44,101 nt of DNA from Rikenellaceae bacterium (GTDB lineage Bacteria; Bacteroidota; Bacteroidia; Bacteroidales; UBA932), in assembly GCA_900769905.1 (NCBI GenBank), contig CAAGIL010000165.1, forward strand, positions 1-44,101, in the 5' to 3' direction. The notes under the pieces were generated by a model. The model had not been told where the DNA came from. It saw only the letters and a program-made list of their open reading frames with translations, and ran no database searches. The position numbers and the translations under genes were made by a program. Shown here in pieces: positions 8,531 to 18,476 of this stretch; positions within the stretch are counted from its first letter, which is position 1; every line of letters begins with the position of its first letter.

Positions 8531-11503
8531 ATGAAGAAAGTTGCAATATTGACAGCGATGCTTGCAGTTGCGCTCCTCTGCCCGGGCGCGCAGGCATACG
8601 CAGGCGGACCGGAAGAGGGTCTCAGGCTAGCGGAAGAGCTCTACCGCAAGGGAATGTATGACGAGGCCAGGACCCTTTTCGAGGCTGAAGAGGCAGGTCC
8701 TCTGGCGGACGGATACATAGTGTTGTGTGCGTTGAAGACCGGCAGCGTGGACTATGAGTCCCTGATGGGCGAGTATGAGCGCAAGTATGGCAGGACCATA
8801 CTCACCGGCGCAATAAGGCTGGAGAATGCGCGTCTGCTCTTCGACCAGGGAAGGTACGCCGAGGCATCCCTGGAGTTTTCCAAGGTGGAGTCAACCTCGA
8901 TTCCTTCTGCTGAGATGCCTGAATATGTATTCAAGTGCGGCTATTGCGAGTTTGCGCTGGGAAGACCGCAGGAGGCTATGCAGTTCTTCACCCTGCTGGA
9001 TGCTTTGGACGCTTCGGAATACAATGCGCCGGGATGGTATCTGTGCGGAGTGATACATTACGACAAGGAGGATTTTGCTGCGGCGGAGAAGTATTTCCTC
9101 CAGGCCGCTTCCGACTCCCGTTTCAAGGATCTTGCCGAATTCTATATCGTTGACTGTGAGTTCAACAGGAAAAATTACAAGTTTGCCTCAGAGCAGGCAG
9201 AGCGTCTCTACAAGACGGCTCCCCAGGAGAGGAAGGAGAGGCTTTCCCGCATCATTTCCGAGTCCAGCCTGGTGCTCGGGGACAGCGAGAAGGCCCGCCA
9301 GTACTATGATGATTCCGTGAAGAAGGAGATGAGCCGCAACGACCTCTTCTATGCCGGTTCGGTGATGTATTCGGTCCAGGACTACCAGGCCGCAATCGAC
9401 AATTTCAGCCGTATGCCTGACAGGACCGATTCGCTCGGACAGATTGCCAATTACCACCTCGGCAACTCCTATATCCGCACCCGCAACCAGGTGGCCGCAA
9501 TGGGGGCTTTCAAGGATGCCGCCTCCGTCAACTTCGACCCGGACATCACAGAGGATGCGATGTTCAACTATGCGAAGCTTGCCTTCGACCTCAACAAGGA
9601 CACCGAGGGCTTCACGAAGTACATCCAGCGCTATTCCACCGGGGCCCGCGGAGCGAAGATTTATGGCTATATGGCCCTTGCAGCCCTGTATGACAGGGAT
9701 TATGCCGGAGCCGTTGCCGCTTATGACAACATTGACCTGCTGTCCCCGGACATGCAGAACAACTATACCAAGGCCAATTTCCTCCGCGCCGAGCAGCTCT
9801 TCGCGGGAGGCTCGTACAGGGATGCGATTCCTTTCTACAAGGCCACGGCTTACTATCTCCCGAAAAATGACAGGCTGAGCCAGATGGCCAGGTACAGGAT
9901 GTATGAGTCCCAGTACAATACCGGGAACTACGCTGAAGCGGAAAAGGGTTTCGTGGAACTTTTCAACAGCAGCGCCCTGGAAGGCACTGCCCAGGGCAGG
10001 CTCTTGAGCTATAATGCCGCCTATAGCTGCTTCAAGCAGAAGAAATATGACGAGGCAGCCCGCTGGTTCGACAAATACCTCGCCCAGGGTTCGCCTCTCT
10101 ACAGGGAGGATGCCCTCTGCCGCAGGGCTGACTGCGATTTCGGAAAGAAGGACTACAAGGCTGCGGTGAATTCTTACCAGAAGGTGATGAACGAGTTCTA
10201 CAGCCCTGACAACATCTACCCTTACTACCAACAGGCCATTTCCTACGGGCTTTCCGGAGACAGGAAAAAGAAGGTTTCCACCCTCCTGCACATTGAGGAT
10301 GCCTCTCCTTCCGCCCCTCTGTATGCAGAGGCTTACTATGAGCTTGGCCGCGCTCAGGCTGACCTGGGCAACAACAACGACGCAATCCGCAGCTTCTCCC
10401 ACCTCAGGCAGAACACGGCGGACAAGGTGTTCAAGGCCAAGGCGACCATAGGATTGGGAATGGTTTACCGCAATATGAACCAGTACGAGAAGTCCCTGGA
10501 ATGCTACAAGGAAGTGGTGTCCACGATGCCGGGCAGCGAGTATTCCGAAGAGGCAATGCTGGCCATCGAATCCATCTACCACAAGATGAAGAAGCCGGAT
10601 AAGTTCCTCGAATATGTGGAGTCCAACGACCTGAATACCAAGAAGAGCGAGGCCGAGAAGGAGAAGATTTATTTCAATACCGCGGAGCAGCTCTATCTCT
10701 CAGGCAATTATACCCAGGCCATCAGCACCATTCGCAAGTTCATCGACACATATCCGCAGAGTGCGGATATGCTGCAGGCCAATTTCTACCTCGCCGAATC
10801 CTACAGGCAGACAGGGGACAAGGAGAAGGCCTGCGAGGCATATGCTCTTGTAATGAATTCAGAATCAGGAATTTCCTTCGTGGAAATGTCGAAGCTCCGC
10901 TATGCTGAACTGTCCTACGACCTGCAGCGTTATGCCGATGCCTACTCGGCTTATCTCGCCCTCTACGAGACGACGAAGATGGAGAGCAACCGCAGCACCG
11001 CCAGGGTGGGTATGATGCTCTCGGCATACAGGAGCAAGGATTACGACAAGGCCATACTTGCCGCTACTTCAGTGCAGACTGACCCTGATCTGAGCAAGGA
11101 CATCAAGAACGAGGCCAAGTACGTGAAGGCGAAGTCCTACCTTGCCACTTCAAAGCGTGCCGAGGCTATGAAGCTCTTCGCCGAGCTCGGATCCAACCCG
11201 TCCACGGCAAGGGGCGCCGAATCCAAGTACCTCCTCATCCAGAACCTCTACGATACCGCTGACTTCGACAAGGTCGAGAATGAGGTTTACGACTTCTCCC
11301 AGAAGGCCGGAAACCAGTCCTACTGGCTTGCCAAGGCCTACCTTGTGCTGGGTGACAGCTTCCTCGAAAGGGGCCGCTACGACCAGGCAAAGGCAACATA
11401 CGAGAGCATACGTGACGGCTACGAGCCGGCTCCGGGCGGAGACGACATAGCCGACAATGTACGCAAGAGACTGGACCGTCTTTCATCCTTAACAGAAAAG
11501 TAA
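8531..11503 (+). CDS. Exported large TPR protein
   Basis: About 990 residues. After an N-terminal signal peptide (MKKVAILTAMLAVALL, cleavage probably near GAQAYAG) nearly the whole protein consists of TPR-like helical repeats, with recurring patterns such as YYELGRAQADLGNNNDAI, ARWFDKYL and ANFYLAESYRQTGDKEKA. TPR superhelices act as protein-protein scaffolds; this one should be periplasmic or membrane-associated. A further ATG at 8525 lies two codons upstream. One base separates it from the outer-membrane barrel gene, and gyrB follows. The pair looks like a scaffold plus barrel acting in the envelope, but no partner or process can be named. Confidence 0.82.
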   Translation: MKKVAILTAMLAVALLCPGAQAYAGGPEEGLRLAEELYRKGMYDEARTLFEAEEAGPLADGYIVLCALKTGSVDYESLMGEYERKYGRTILTGAIRLENARLLFDQGRYAEASLEFSKVESTSIPSAEMPEYVFKCGYCEFALGRPQEAMQFFTLLDALDASEYNAPGWYLCGVIHYDKEDFAAAEKYFLQAASDSRFKDLAEFYIVDCEFNRKNYKFASEQAERLYKTAPQERKERLSRIISESSLVLGDSEKARQYYDDSVKKEMSRNDLFYAGSVMYSVQDYQAAIDNFSRMPDRTDSLGQIANYHLGNSYIRTRNQVAAMGAFKDAASVNFDPDITEDAMFNYAKLAFDLNKDTEGFTKYIQRYSTGARGAKIYGYMALAALYDRDYAGAVAAYDNIDLLSPDMQNNYTKANFLRAEQLFAGGSYRDAIPFYKATAYYLPKNDRLSQMARYRMYESQYNTGNYAEAEKGFVELFNSSALEGTAQGRLLSYNAAYSCFKQKKYDEAARWFDKYLAQGSPLYREDALCRRADCDFGKKDYKAAVNSYQKVMNEFYSPDNIYPYYQQAISYGLSGDRKKKVSTLLHIEDASPSAPLYAEAYYELGRAQADLGNNNDAIRSFSHLRQNTADKVFKAKATIGLGMVYRNMNQYEKSLECYKEVVSTMPGSEYSEEAMLAIESIYHKMKKPDKFLEYVESNDLNTKKSEAEKEKIYFNTAEQLYLSGNYTQAISTIRKFIDTYPQSADMLQANFYLAESYRQTGDKEKACEAYALVMNSESGISFVEMSKLRYAELSYDLQRYADAYSAYLALYETTKMESNRSTARVGMMLSAYRSKDYDKAILAATSVQTDPDLSKDIKNEAKYVKAKSYLATSKRAEAMKLFAELGSNPSTARGAESKYLLIQNLYDTADFDKVENEVYDFSQKAGNQSYWLAKAYLVLGDSFLERGRYDQAKATYESIRDGYEPAPGGDDIADNVRKRLDRLSSLTEK

Positions 11504-11504
11504 A

Positions 11505-13073
11505 ATGCGCAGAACAATAATAACAGGCGGTATGCTTTTGGCAGCGACCCTTTCGCTCACCGCACAGAATATCAACCAGACGGTCCAGGTGACCAATGAA
11601 TACGAGACCAAGTTCGAGGACTTCAAGCGCCAGACCCCTGAACTTCAGCTTCCCGACTCGCTCTACCGCTTCGATTACGACTTCGACTATTCGGTCTTCG
11701 ACTCGCCGTACAGGGGTTCGTATGTGTTCACCCCTTACCGCGTGGAGATTACTCCGGATGCCAGGGAATACGACGGAAAGCGTTTCTACCTCAAGGCCGG
11801 AGCAGGTTATAACCTCCGTCCCGTACTCGACCTGGTGTACAATCCTCTGCTCAGGGACAATGCCGCCCTGTCGCTGTACAACTTCGGTGGCGGTTGCCTG
11901 ACCTCGTCCTTCTATGATTTCCGGGATATCGCGGGGCTCTCAGGCCACTGGATGATTCCGGCCTGCACCGTCAGATGGGATATGGGCTATGAGGGCATAT
12001 TCACGGGAAAGGCTGCCCCTGCTGCAGCATACAACTCGGGTTTCGTGAAACTCAAGCTGAATTCTGCGGATGTGGGACGCTCCTTCTTCACCTACGATAT
12101 GGACCTGGATGCGCGTATGGGTTCCCAGATCTGTCCGGACGGTCAGATTCTTGCTACCGACATCGTGCTCGGCGGCTCCCTGGGTCCTGTGCTCAGTACT
12201 ACCTACAGCTTCCTGCTGGACTTCAACTTTGACGTAAAGGCCCTGCGTGACGGTCGTCCGGAGTATGTCGGTGACGTGACCAATTCCGCCACCTTCCTGC
12301 CTCACCTCGTGTTCAGCACCGGAGCGTTCGACATTGACCTGGGGGCGCGTCTGGACTATGTGATGTCCGGAACTTCCTCCTTCCTCCTGGCTCCGGCGGC
12401 CAAAGCCAGCTTCAATATTCCCGCCGCTTCAATGAAACTTGCCGCCTCCTTTACCGGGGGTGCCAGGCTCCATTCCCTGTATTCGCTCAAATCCCAGAAC
12501 CATTTCTATCTCAGGTCCGGGGATGAGCCGGCATTCGTGCGCGAGAAGTACAACGCCGCCCTTGCAGTATCTGGGGCGATTGCCAATACCTTCCAGTATG
12601 AACTCAAGGGAGGATATGCCTCCTATGTCAACTCTGCCGTGGATTCCTGGCTCGGGCTTGCCTTTATGGACAGCCGTGTAGCCTATGCGGAACTTGGACT
12701 TGATTGGAAATCAGAGCATTTCCGCTCTGATGCCACGCTCAGATATCAGTATGTGGATCTGCTTCAGAGCACTGCCGGGGCCTATTTGCCGGCGGAGTTT
12801 ACGGCTGATTTCAATTTCCGCTACAGTTACAGAAACAGGCTGGATGCCGGACTCAATCTCAACGCGTCAAGTGCCCGCCGTTGCGTGGACGGAAGTTTTG
12901 AGGATGTACCTTATTTCGTGGACCTCGGTCTCTTCGGAAATTACTCCTTCAAGCACGGGTGGAGCGCCTGGGCACATCTGGGAAATCTGCTCTGCGGAGA
13001 GATTCAGCGCCATCCGGGACTCGTTGAAAAGGGACCGTATATTACTCTGGGCTTCACTTTGAGCGTCAAGTAA
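11505..13073 (+). CDS. Outer-membrane beta-barrel protein, function unknown
   Basis: 522 residues with a signal peptide (MRRTIITGGMLLAATLSLTAQ). The mature part alternates polar and aromatic or aliphatic residues in short strands with many Tyr, Phe, Gly and Asp, for example YLKAGAGYNLRPVLDLVYNP and YITLGFTLSV at the C-terminus, typical of a transmembrane barrel. No TonB box or plug domain was recognised, so it is probably not a classical TonB-dependent receptor. The first 40 mature residues (QTVQVTNEYETKFEDFKRQ) are charged and not barrel-like. It starts one base after the TPR gene stop, so the two should be co-expressed. Confidence 0.72.
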   Translation: MRRTIITGGMLLAATLSLTAQNINQTVQVTNEYETKFEDFKRQTPELQLPDSLYRFDYDFDYSVFDSPYRGSYVFTPYRVEITPDAREYDGKRFYLKAGAGYNLRPVLDLVYNPLLRDNAALSLYNFGGGCLTSSFYDFRDIAGLSGHWMIPACTVRWDMGYEGIFTGKAAPAAAYNSGFVKLKLNSADVGRSFFTYDMDLDARMGSQICPDGQILATDIVLGGSLGPVLSTTYSFLLDFNFDVKALRDGRPEYVGDVTNSATFLPHLVFSTGAFDIDLGARLDYVMSGTSSFLLAPAAKASFNIPAASMKLAASFTGGARLHSLYSLKSQNHFYLRSGDEPAFVREKYNAALAVSGAIANTFQYELKGGYASYVNSAVDSWLGLAFMDSRVAYAELGLDWKSEHFRSDATLRYQYVDLLQSTAGAYLPAEFTADFNFRYSYRNRLDAGLNLNASSARRCVDGSFEDVPYFVDLGLFGNYSFKHGWSAWAHLGNLLCGEIQRHPGLVEKGPYITLGFTLSVK

Positions 13074-13115
13074 TACGCCCGGATTCCGGAACCTCGGAAT
13101 GTCGAAATAATTTCG

Positions 13116-13123
13116 TATATTTG
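13116..13123 (+). promoter_or_regulatory. -7 promoter element TATATTTG for the gyrB operon
   Basis: Perfect TAnnTTTG 26 nt before ATG 13150. Just upstream lies a short inverted repeat, ATTCCG (13083-13088) and CGGAAT (13095-13100) with a 6-nt loop, which could be a weak terminator of the barrel gene (no T-tract) or a regulator site. Confidence 0.65.
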
Positions 13124-13149
13124 TAAGATTTTTTATTCAGAATTATAAG

Positions 13150-15162
13150 ATGATTGAGAAAGAAGAGATGAAACAGGCGGAAGAGCAGTATTCCGCGAAC
13201 AGTATACAGGTGCTTGAAGGTCTGGAGGCGGTGCGCAAGCGTCCGTCGATGTATATAGGCGATATCTCCGAAAGGGGTCTTCATCATCTTGTGTATGAGG
13301 TGGTGGACAACAGTATAGACGAGGCGATGGGAGGATTCTGCGACAATATTGATGTCCAGATACTTGAAGGCAATTCCATCTCAGTCAGGGATAACGGCCG
13401 AGGCATTCCTACCGGCATGCACGAGAAGGAACACCGCAGCGCCCTGGAAGTTGTGCTCACGGTGCTCCACGCCGGCGGCAAGTTCAGCAAATCCAACTAC
13501 AAGGTTTCCGGCGGTTTGCACGGTGTGGGCGTGTCCTGCGTGAATGCGCTTTCGGACAGCCTTACTGCCGAAATCCACAGGGAGGGAAAAATCTTCGTGC
13601 AGCACTATTCCAAGGGCAAACCTCTTGGACCTGTCGAAGTGACGGGGGAGTGCGAAGATACCGGTACCACCATCACCTTCCATCCGGATGCGGAAATCTT
13701 CACCCAGACCACGGTATATAAATACGATACGCTTGCGGCGCGTCTGCGCGAACTGGCCTTCCTCAACAAGGGCATCAGGATAGTGCTCACCGACAAGAGG
13801 GAACTGGTGGACGAGATGGTTGAGGATCCTGCAACAGGGGAGTCCAAGGCAAGCGGCAGGAAGGTTTACCGTTCCGAGGTATTCTATTCCGACAAGGGCT
13901 TGAGCGAGTTCATCAATTATCTCGATGCTGATGCCCAGACCCTCATCCCGGATCCGATTTGCGTCAACTCCGACAAGATCATCCCTATTGACATAGCCCT
14001 CCAGTACAACAACGGCTACAGGGAGAAGATCTACTCTTACGTAAACAATATCAACACCATAGAAGGCGGAACCCATCTCCAGGGTTTCAAGATGGGACTC
14101 AGCCGTTCCCTCAAGCAGTATGCAGAGAAGAACAAGCTTCTGGACAAGTTCAAAGGCGATCTCGCTCCAGAAGATTTCAGGGAGGGACTTACTGCCGTGA
14201 TTTCCGTAAAGGTGGCCGAGCCTCAGTTCGAGGGACAGACCAAGACCAAGCTGGGCAATACGGAGGTCACTTCTGCGGTATCCCAGGCTACCTCAGCCGC
14301 TATGGAGACCTATCTTGAGGAGCATCCGAAGGAGGCCAAGCTTATCATTGAGAAGATTGTGCTTGCCGCTACTGCCAGAAATGCGGCCAGAAAGGCCCGT
14401 GAAATGGTGCAGCGCAAGGGCTTCCTCAGCGGAGGCGGAATGCCTGGCAAACTTGCCGACTGCTCAGACCGCAATCCTGAGAACTGTGAGCTCTTCCTCG
14501 TGGAGGGAGATTCCGCAGGCGGTACCGCCAAGCAGGGCCGAGACCGCAACACCCAGGCCATACTTCCGCTCCGAGGCAAGATTCTCAATGTGGAGAAGGC
14601 TTCCGGGGACAGGGCATTCGACTCTGAGGAAATACGCAACATCTACACAGCTCTCGGCGTTACCGTGGCCCAGGAGGATGAGACCGGTGAGAAGCATATG
14701 GATCTCAGCAAGCTGCGCTACCACAAGATTGTCATAATGACCGATGCCGATGTGGACGGTTCCCACATCGCCTGCCTCATCCTGACCTTCTTCTTCCGCT
14801 ATATGTTCGACCTCATCAAGAACGGTTACGTATATCTTGCCACCCCGCCTCTCTATCTCGTAAAGAAGGGCAAGGAGGAGATTTACTGCTGGACCGAGCA
14901 GCAGAGGGAAGAAGCAGCCCTCGCACTCGGAAAGGGCTCTGACAAGGGCTACACCGTGCAGCGTTACAAAGGTCTCGGTGAGATGTCGGACCAGCAGCTT
15001 TGGGATACCACCATGAACCCGGCAAAGCGCCGTTTGAGGAAGATTACCATAGACAACGCAGCCCAGGCTGAGAGAACCTTCTCAATGCTTATGGGTGATG
15101 ACGTTCCGCCTCGCCGCCAGTTCATCGAGGAGAACGCCCACTACGCCAAAATTGACGCATAA
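13150..15162 (+). CDS. gyrB: DNA gyrase subunit B
   Basis: ATPase subunit of DNA gyrase, 670 residues, the usual length outside proteobacteria. The GHKL ATP-binding domain shows RKRPSMYIGD, EVVDNSIDEAMGG and GRGIPTGMHEKEHRSALEVV, with the ATP-lid GGLHGVGVSCVNALS. The transducer contains QTKTKLGNTEV. The TOPRIM domain has EGDSAGGTAKQGRDR and metal ligands DADVDGSH, and the C-terminal signature YKGLGEM is present. GyrA is not in the window. First gene of a probable operon with the alpha-oxoamine synthase, HD phosphohydrolase and trigger factor (gaps of 16, 8 and 2 nt). A second type IIA B subunit, ParE, is at 35701-37608, so the gyrase versus topo IV assignment rests on sequence style. Confidence 0.95.
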   Translation: MIEKEEMKQAEEQYSANSIQVLEGLEAVRKRPSMYIGDISERGLHHLVYEVVDNSIDEAMGGFCDNIDVQILEGNSISVRDNGRGIPTGMHEKEHRSALEVVLTVLHAGGKFSKSNYKVSGGLHGVGVSCVNALSDSLTAEIHREGKIFVQHYSKGKPLGPVEVTGECEDTGTTITFHPDAEIFTQTTVYKYDTLAARLRELAFLNKGIRIVLTDKRELVDEMVEDPATGESKASGRKVYRSEVFYSDKGLSEFINYLDADAQTLIPDPICVNSDKIIPIDIALQYNNGYREKIYSYVNNINTIEGGTHLQGFKMGLSRSLKQYAEKNKLLDKFKGDLAPEDFREGLTAVISVKVAEPQFEGQTKTKLGNTEVTSAVSQATSAAMETYLEEHPKEAKLIIEKIVLAATARNAARKAREMVQRKGFLSGGGMPGKLADCSDRNPENCELFLVEGDSAGGTAKQGRDRNTQAILPLRGKILNVEKASGDRAFDSEEIRNIYTALGVTVAQEDETGEKHMDLSKLRYHKIVIMTDADVDGSHIACLILTFFFRYMFDLIKNGYVYLATPPLYLVKKGKEEIYCWTEQQREEAALALGKGSDKGYTVQRYKGLGEMSDQQLWDTTMNPAKRRLRKITIDNAAQAERTFSMLMGDDVPPRRQFIEENAHYAKIDA

Positions 15163-15178
15163 AAACTAACTCATTTAT

Positions 15179-16441
15179 ATGGTTGACATATTTGAAAGGA
15201 TCCATAAGGATTCCGGTGGCCCGATAGGCCAATATTTCGAGAAGGCATTCGGTTACTATATGTATCCGCGCCTCGAGGGTGAACTCGGCCCTCATATGAT
15301 GTTCAACGGCAAGGAAGTGCTCAACTGGAGTCTCAACAACTACCTTGGGCTTGCCAATCATCCGGAGGTGCGCAAGGCTGATGCCGAGGGTGCCGCACAG
15401 TATGGTCTGGCCTATCCTATGGGAGCCAGAATGATGACCGGCCACACCCGTCTCCACGAGAAGCTCGAGAAGATGTTCGCCGAGTTCGAGAAGAAGGAGG
15501 ACGCTTTCCTTTTCAATTTCGGCTACCAGGGAATCGTGTCCACGATTGATGCGCTTACCGCCCGCCACGATGTCATCGTGTACGATGCGGAGTGCCACGC
15601 CTGCCTGCTTGACGGTATCCGTCTCCATATGGGAGAGAAATACAAGTATCGCCACAACAACATCGAAGACTGTGAAAAGGTGCTTGCACGTGCCTGCAAG
15701 GTGGCTGAGGAGAACGGTGGCGGTGTGCTGCTCATCACTGAAGGCGTGTTCGGTATGACCGGTGCAATGGGCATACTCGACAAGATTGCAGCCCTCAAGA
15801 AGAAATACCAGTTCCGCATACTCATTGACGACGCCCACGGTTTCGGCCTCCTCGGTGAGCACGGAAGGGGAACCTCCGAGCAGCTCGGCTGTATGGATGA
15901 GATTGACCTCTACATCGGTGCTTTCGCAAAGTCAATGGCTTCCATAGGCGGATTCGTGGCAGGCCCTCGCTACATCATCGACTATCTGCGCTGCAACATG
16001 CGCTCACAGATGTATGCCAAGAGTCTCCCTATGCCTCTCGTAGTGGGCAACATAAAGAGAATGGAAATCATCGACTCCCCTGAGGGAGACGAGCTCAGGA
16101 AGAAGTGCTGGACCATCACCCACGCCATTCAGGATGGTTTCCGCAAGGAGGGCTTCGACATTGGAGAAGCAGAGGCCTGCGTGACCCCTGTACACATCAA
16201 GGGCGGAGTGGCCCAGGCTACCAAGATGGCAAAGGATCTGCGTGAGAACTACAGAATCTTCTGCTCGGTGGTAATCTACCCTGTTATCCCTAAGGGTATG
16301 GTCATCTTCCGCATCGTTTCCACTGCTGCCCACACTATGGAGGACGTGGAATATACTCTCAATGCATTCAAGGAAATCAAGGCCAAACTCGATGCCGGCT
16401 ACTATGACGGCGACGATCTTGCCGAGATGACAATCAAATAG
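15179..16441 (+). CDS. Alpha-oxoamine synthase: serine palmitoyltransferase or cysteate acyltransferase type
   Basis: PLP-dependent fold-type I enzyme that condenses an amino acid with an acyl thioester, 420 residues. The internal aldimine lysine is Lys251 in AFAKSMASIGGFV, the PLP-contacting DDAHGFGLLG precedes it, and LNNYLGLANHP, MGARMMTGHTRLHEKLE and the C-terminal VVIYPVIPKGM are family-typical. In Bacteroidota such enzymes make sphingolipids (serine plus palmitoyl donor) or sulfonolipids/capnine (cysteate plus acyl-ACP); 8-amino-7-oxononanoate or 2-amino-3-ketobutyrate synthase are less likely. From memory the sequence looks closer to the 420-residue flavobacterial/Alistipes-type form than to B. 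thetaiotaomicron SPT, but I could not align them. It follows gyrB by 16 nt. Confidence 0.85.
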   Translation: MVDIFERIHKDSGGPIGQYFEKAFGYYMYPRLEGELGPHMMFNGKEVLNWSLNNYLGLANHPEVRKADAEGAAQYGLAYPMGARMMTGHTRLHEKLEKMFAEFEKKEDAFLFNFGYQGIVSTIDALTARHDVIVYDAECHACLLDGIRLHMGEKYKYRHNNIEDCEKVLARACKVAEENGGGVLLITEGVFGMTGAMGILDKIAALKKKYQFRILIDDAHGFGLLGEHGRGTSEQLGCMDEIDLYIGAFAKSMASIGGFVAGPRYIIDYLRCNMRSQMYAKSLPMPLVVGNIKRMEIIDSPEGDELRKKCWTITHAIQDGFRKEGFDIGEAEACVTPVHIKGGVAQATKMAKDLRENYRIFCSVVIYPVIPKGMVIFRIVSTAAHTMEDVEYTLNAFKEIKAKLDAGYYDGDDLAEMTIK

Positions 16442-16449
16442 TATAGCGG

Positions 16450-18474
16450 ATGAAGCACCCCCTCCTGAAAAAACTGGTCCTGCCCGGACTTCTCGTTGTT
16501 CTGCTCGCATTGTCAATGCCGAGGAATTCGAAGTTTGCGTATGACTACAGGAAGGGACGCGAGTGGAAGTATGAGACCCTGTTTGCGGATTTCGACTTCC
16601 CTATATACAAGACGGCTGAGCAGATCCGCGAGGAGCGTGCCCAGAACACGGTGACCGTGGTCCCGTACTACCGCTATTCGGACGACATAGCAAACAGAAA
16701 CATCAGCGCTGCGCAGAGCCTCGATTTGGGGAGGTTCCGCAGCGCCGTCGTTTCAGAACTGCGGGCCATCTATTCCAAGGGTATAATGGCGGATGACAGC
16801 CGCCGCCAGAAGGAGGACATACCGCAGTCGGACATCATTTATATCCAGAGGGACAAGAGGGCAGTGAAGACCCCGGTCACCGAGGTGTACCGTCAGTCGG
16901 AGGCGAGGGCCAAGATGGTTTCAGACCTCGGCGGAATGATAGATGCCAATGCCGATTCCCTGCTCAGGGCGAAGGGGGTTTATGATCTCCTGGTGCCGAA
17001 TGTGATATACGACGAGCAGACAACTACGCTCGTGAGCACTGAAGCAAACACTGAGATTTCACCGACATCCGGCTATGTGCGCGCCGGCGAGCTCATAGTT
17101 TCCGAAGGGGAAATTGTGACCGCCGAGATTGAGCAGATGCTGGATTCATACAGGAAGGAGCTTGAGCTCAATCTGGGGTATTTGGGACCTACAGCGCTGG
17201 TGGTGCTCGGCAATATCATCATCTCGCTGGTGTTTGTTGCCCTGCTCTATTTTATGATAATGTTCTGCTGTCCGGCAGTTTTCGGGGACAACAGGTATTA
17301 TTATATAATCACCCTGTTCATCCTGTCCTCCCTTGCAACTCTGCTGCTGCCGAACTTGCAGGAGAAGGCCCTTTTCTTTGTGCCTTATTCCATTTTTGCG
17401 ATAATGCTCCAGGCTTTCATGAGCCCGAAGGAGATTTCGCCGGTATATCTGGCGATGCTCTTCCCGCTCCTGGTGGCTTCCAGCGAAGGCGTTGTGCTCT
17501 TCATTACATTTGCGGTGAGCGGACTCCTGATGATATACGTGTTCAAGTATTTTCAGCAGGGATGGAAGCAGTTCATTGCTGCAATCATCAACTTTGCCGT
17601 TGCGGCCGTGATATACCTGGGTTTCAAAGCTGCTGACTTCACTGCGGGCAACATCTGGTATCCGCTGCTCGGGCTCTTTGTTGGCTCGCTCTTCTCCGTT
17701 GCAGGATATCCTCTGGTGTATCTCTTCGAGAAGATTTTCAATCTTGCATCGAATTCCCGCCTCGCCGAGCTTTGCAATACCTCCAACCCGCTGATACGCA
17801 GCCTTGAACAGAAGGCTCCAGGCACCTTCCAGCACTCCCTGCAGGTGATGAATATGGCAGATACGGTGGCAAGGTCAGTGGATGTGAATCCTGACCTGGT
17901 GCGTGCAGGTGCCCTCTACCACGACATAGGAAAGATGAACAATCCCCTCTGTTTCGTGGAAAACGAGTTCCTGCTCAACAATCCTGATACCAAGTACCAC
18001 GCAGGCCGCACTCCGCTCCAAAGCGCTCAGGAAATCATCAAACACGTGGATGACGGACTGGAGATAGCCAAGAAGCACAGGCTCCCTTCAGTCATTTCCG
18101 GTTTTATTGCCAGCCATCACGGCACCACTCTGGTGCGCTACTTCTACACCCAGTACATCAATTCCGGCGGGAGCGAGGAGAATGCGGATGAGTTCCGTTA
18201 TCACGGTAACAAGCCAAAAACCAAGGCTGAACTTATAGTAATGCTCTGCGACAGCGTGGAGGCAGCATCCAGGACATTGAAGGAGAATACTCCGGAAGCA
18301 TATTCCAGATTCGTGGAGGGTATAGTGGCCGGCAAGATGGAGGAAGGCCAGCTCGATGAAGCCGATATCACTATCAGCGAGCTGAAGGCAGTCAAGACTG
18401 CCTTGAAACAGTATCTTGCCCAGCTCAACCACGAGCGTATAGTATATCCAAAGAATAAATTGAACAATAAATAG
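16450..18474 (+). CDS. 7TM-HD (PgpH-type) membrane phosphohydrolase
   Basis: 674 residues. One N-terminal membrane anchor (LVLPGLLVVLLALSM) is followed by a ~250-residue extracytoplasmic 7TMR-HDED-type domain, then about seven transmembrane helices (roughly residues 240-430), then a cytosolic HD domain with LYHDIGKM (His491-Asp492), ENPLI-like SNPLIRSLEQKAPGTFQHSLQV ahead of it, and SHHGTTLVRYFY. Proteins of this architecture (PgpH) hydrolyse c-di-AMP, which in turn controls potassium transport and osmotic balance; that role here is inferred. The linked trk genes would be a fitting target. It lies between the alpha-oxoamine synthase (8 nt gap) and trigger factor (2 nt gap). Confidence 0.9.
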   Translation: MKHPLLKKLVLPGLLVVLLALSMPRNSKFAYDYRKGREWKYETLFADFDFPIYKTAEQIREERAQNTVTVVPYYRYSDDIANRNISAAQSLDLGRFRSAVVSELRAIYSKGIMADDSRRQKEDIPQSDIIYIQRDKRAVKTPVTEVYRQSEARAKMVSDLGGMIDANADSLLRAKGVYDLLVPNVIYDEQTTTLVSTEANTEISPTSGYVRAGELIVSEGEIVTAEIEQMLDSYRKELELNLGYLGPTALVVLGNIIISLVFVALLYFMIMFCCPAVFGDNRYYYIITLFILSSLATLLLPNLQEKALFFVPYSIFAIMLQAFMSPKEISPVYLAMLFPLLVASSEGVVLFITFAVSGLLMIYVFKYFQQGWKQFIAAIINFAVAAVIYLGFKAADFTAGNIWYPLLGLFVGSLFSVAGYPLVYLFEKIFNLASNSRLAELCNTSNPLIRSLEQKAPGTFQHSLQVMNMADTVARSVDVNPDLVRAGALYHDIGKMNNPLCFVENEFLLNNPDTKYHAGRTPLQSAQEIIKHVDDGLEIAKKHRLPSVISGFIASHHGTTLVRYFYTQYINSGGSEENADEFRYHGNKPKTKAELIVMLCDSVEAASRTLKENTPEAYSRFVEGIVAGKMEEGQLDEADITISELKAVKTALKQYLAQLNHERIVYPKNKLNNK

Positions 18475-18476
18475 TT

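Noticed and set aside
9188..10582. 464-codon frame antisense to the TPR gene
   Set aside because: The TPR gene has clear repeats and a signal peptide; the antisense protein is Val/Ile/His-rich shadow sequence.
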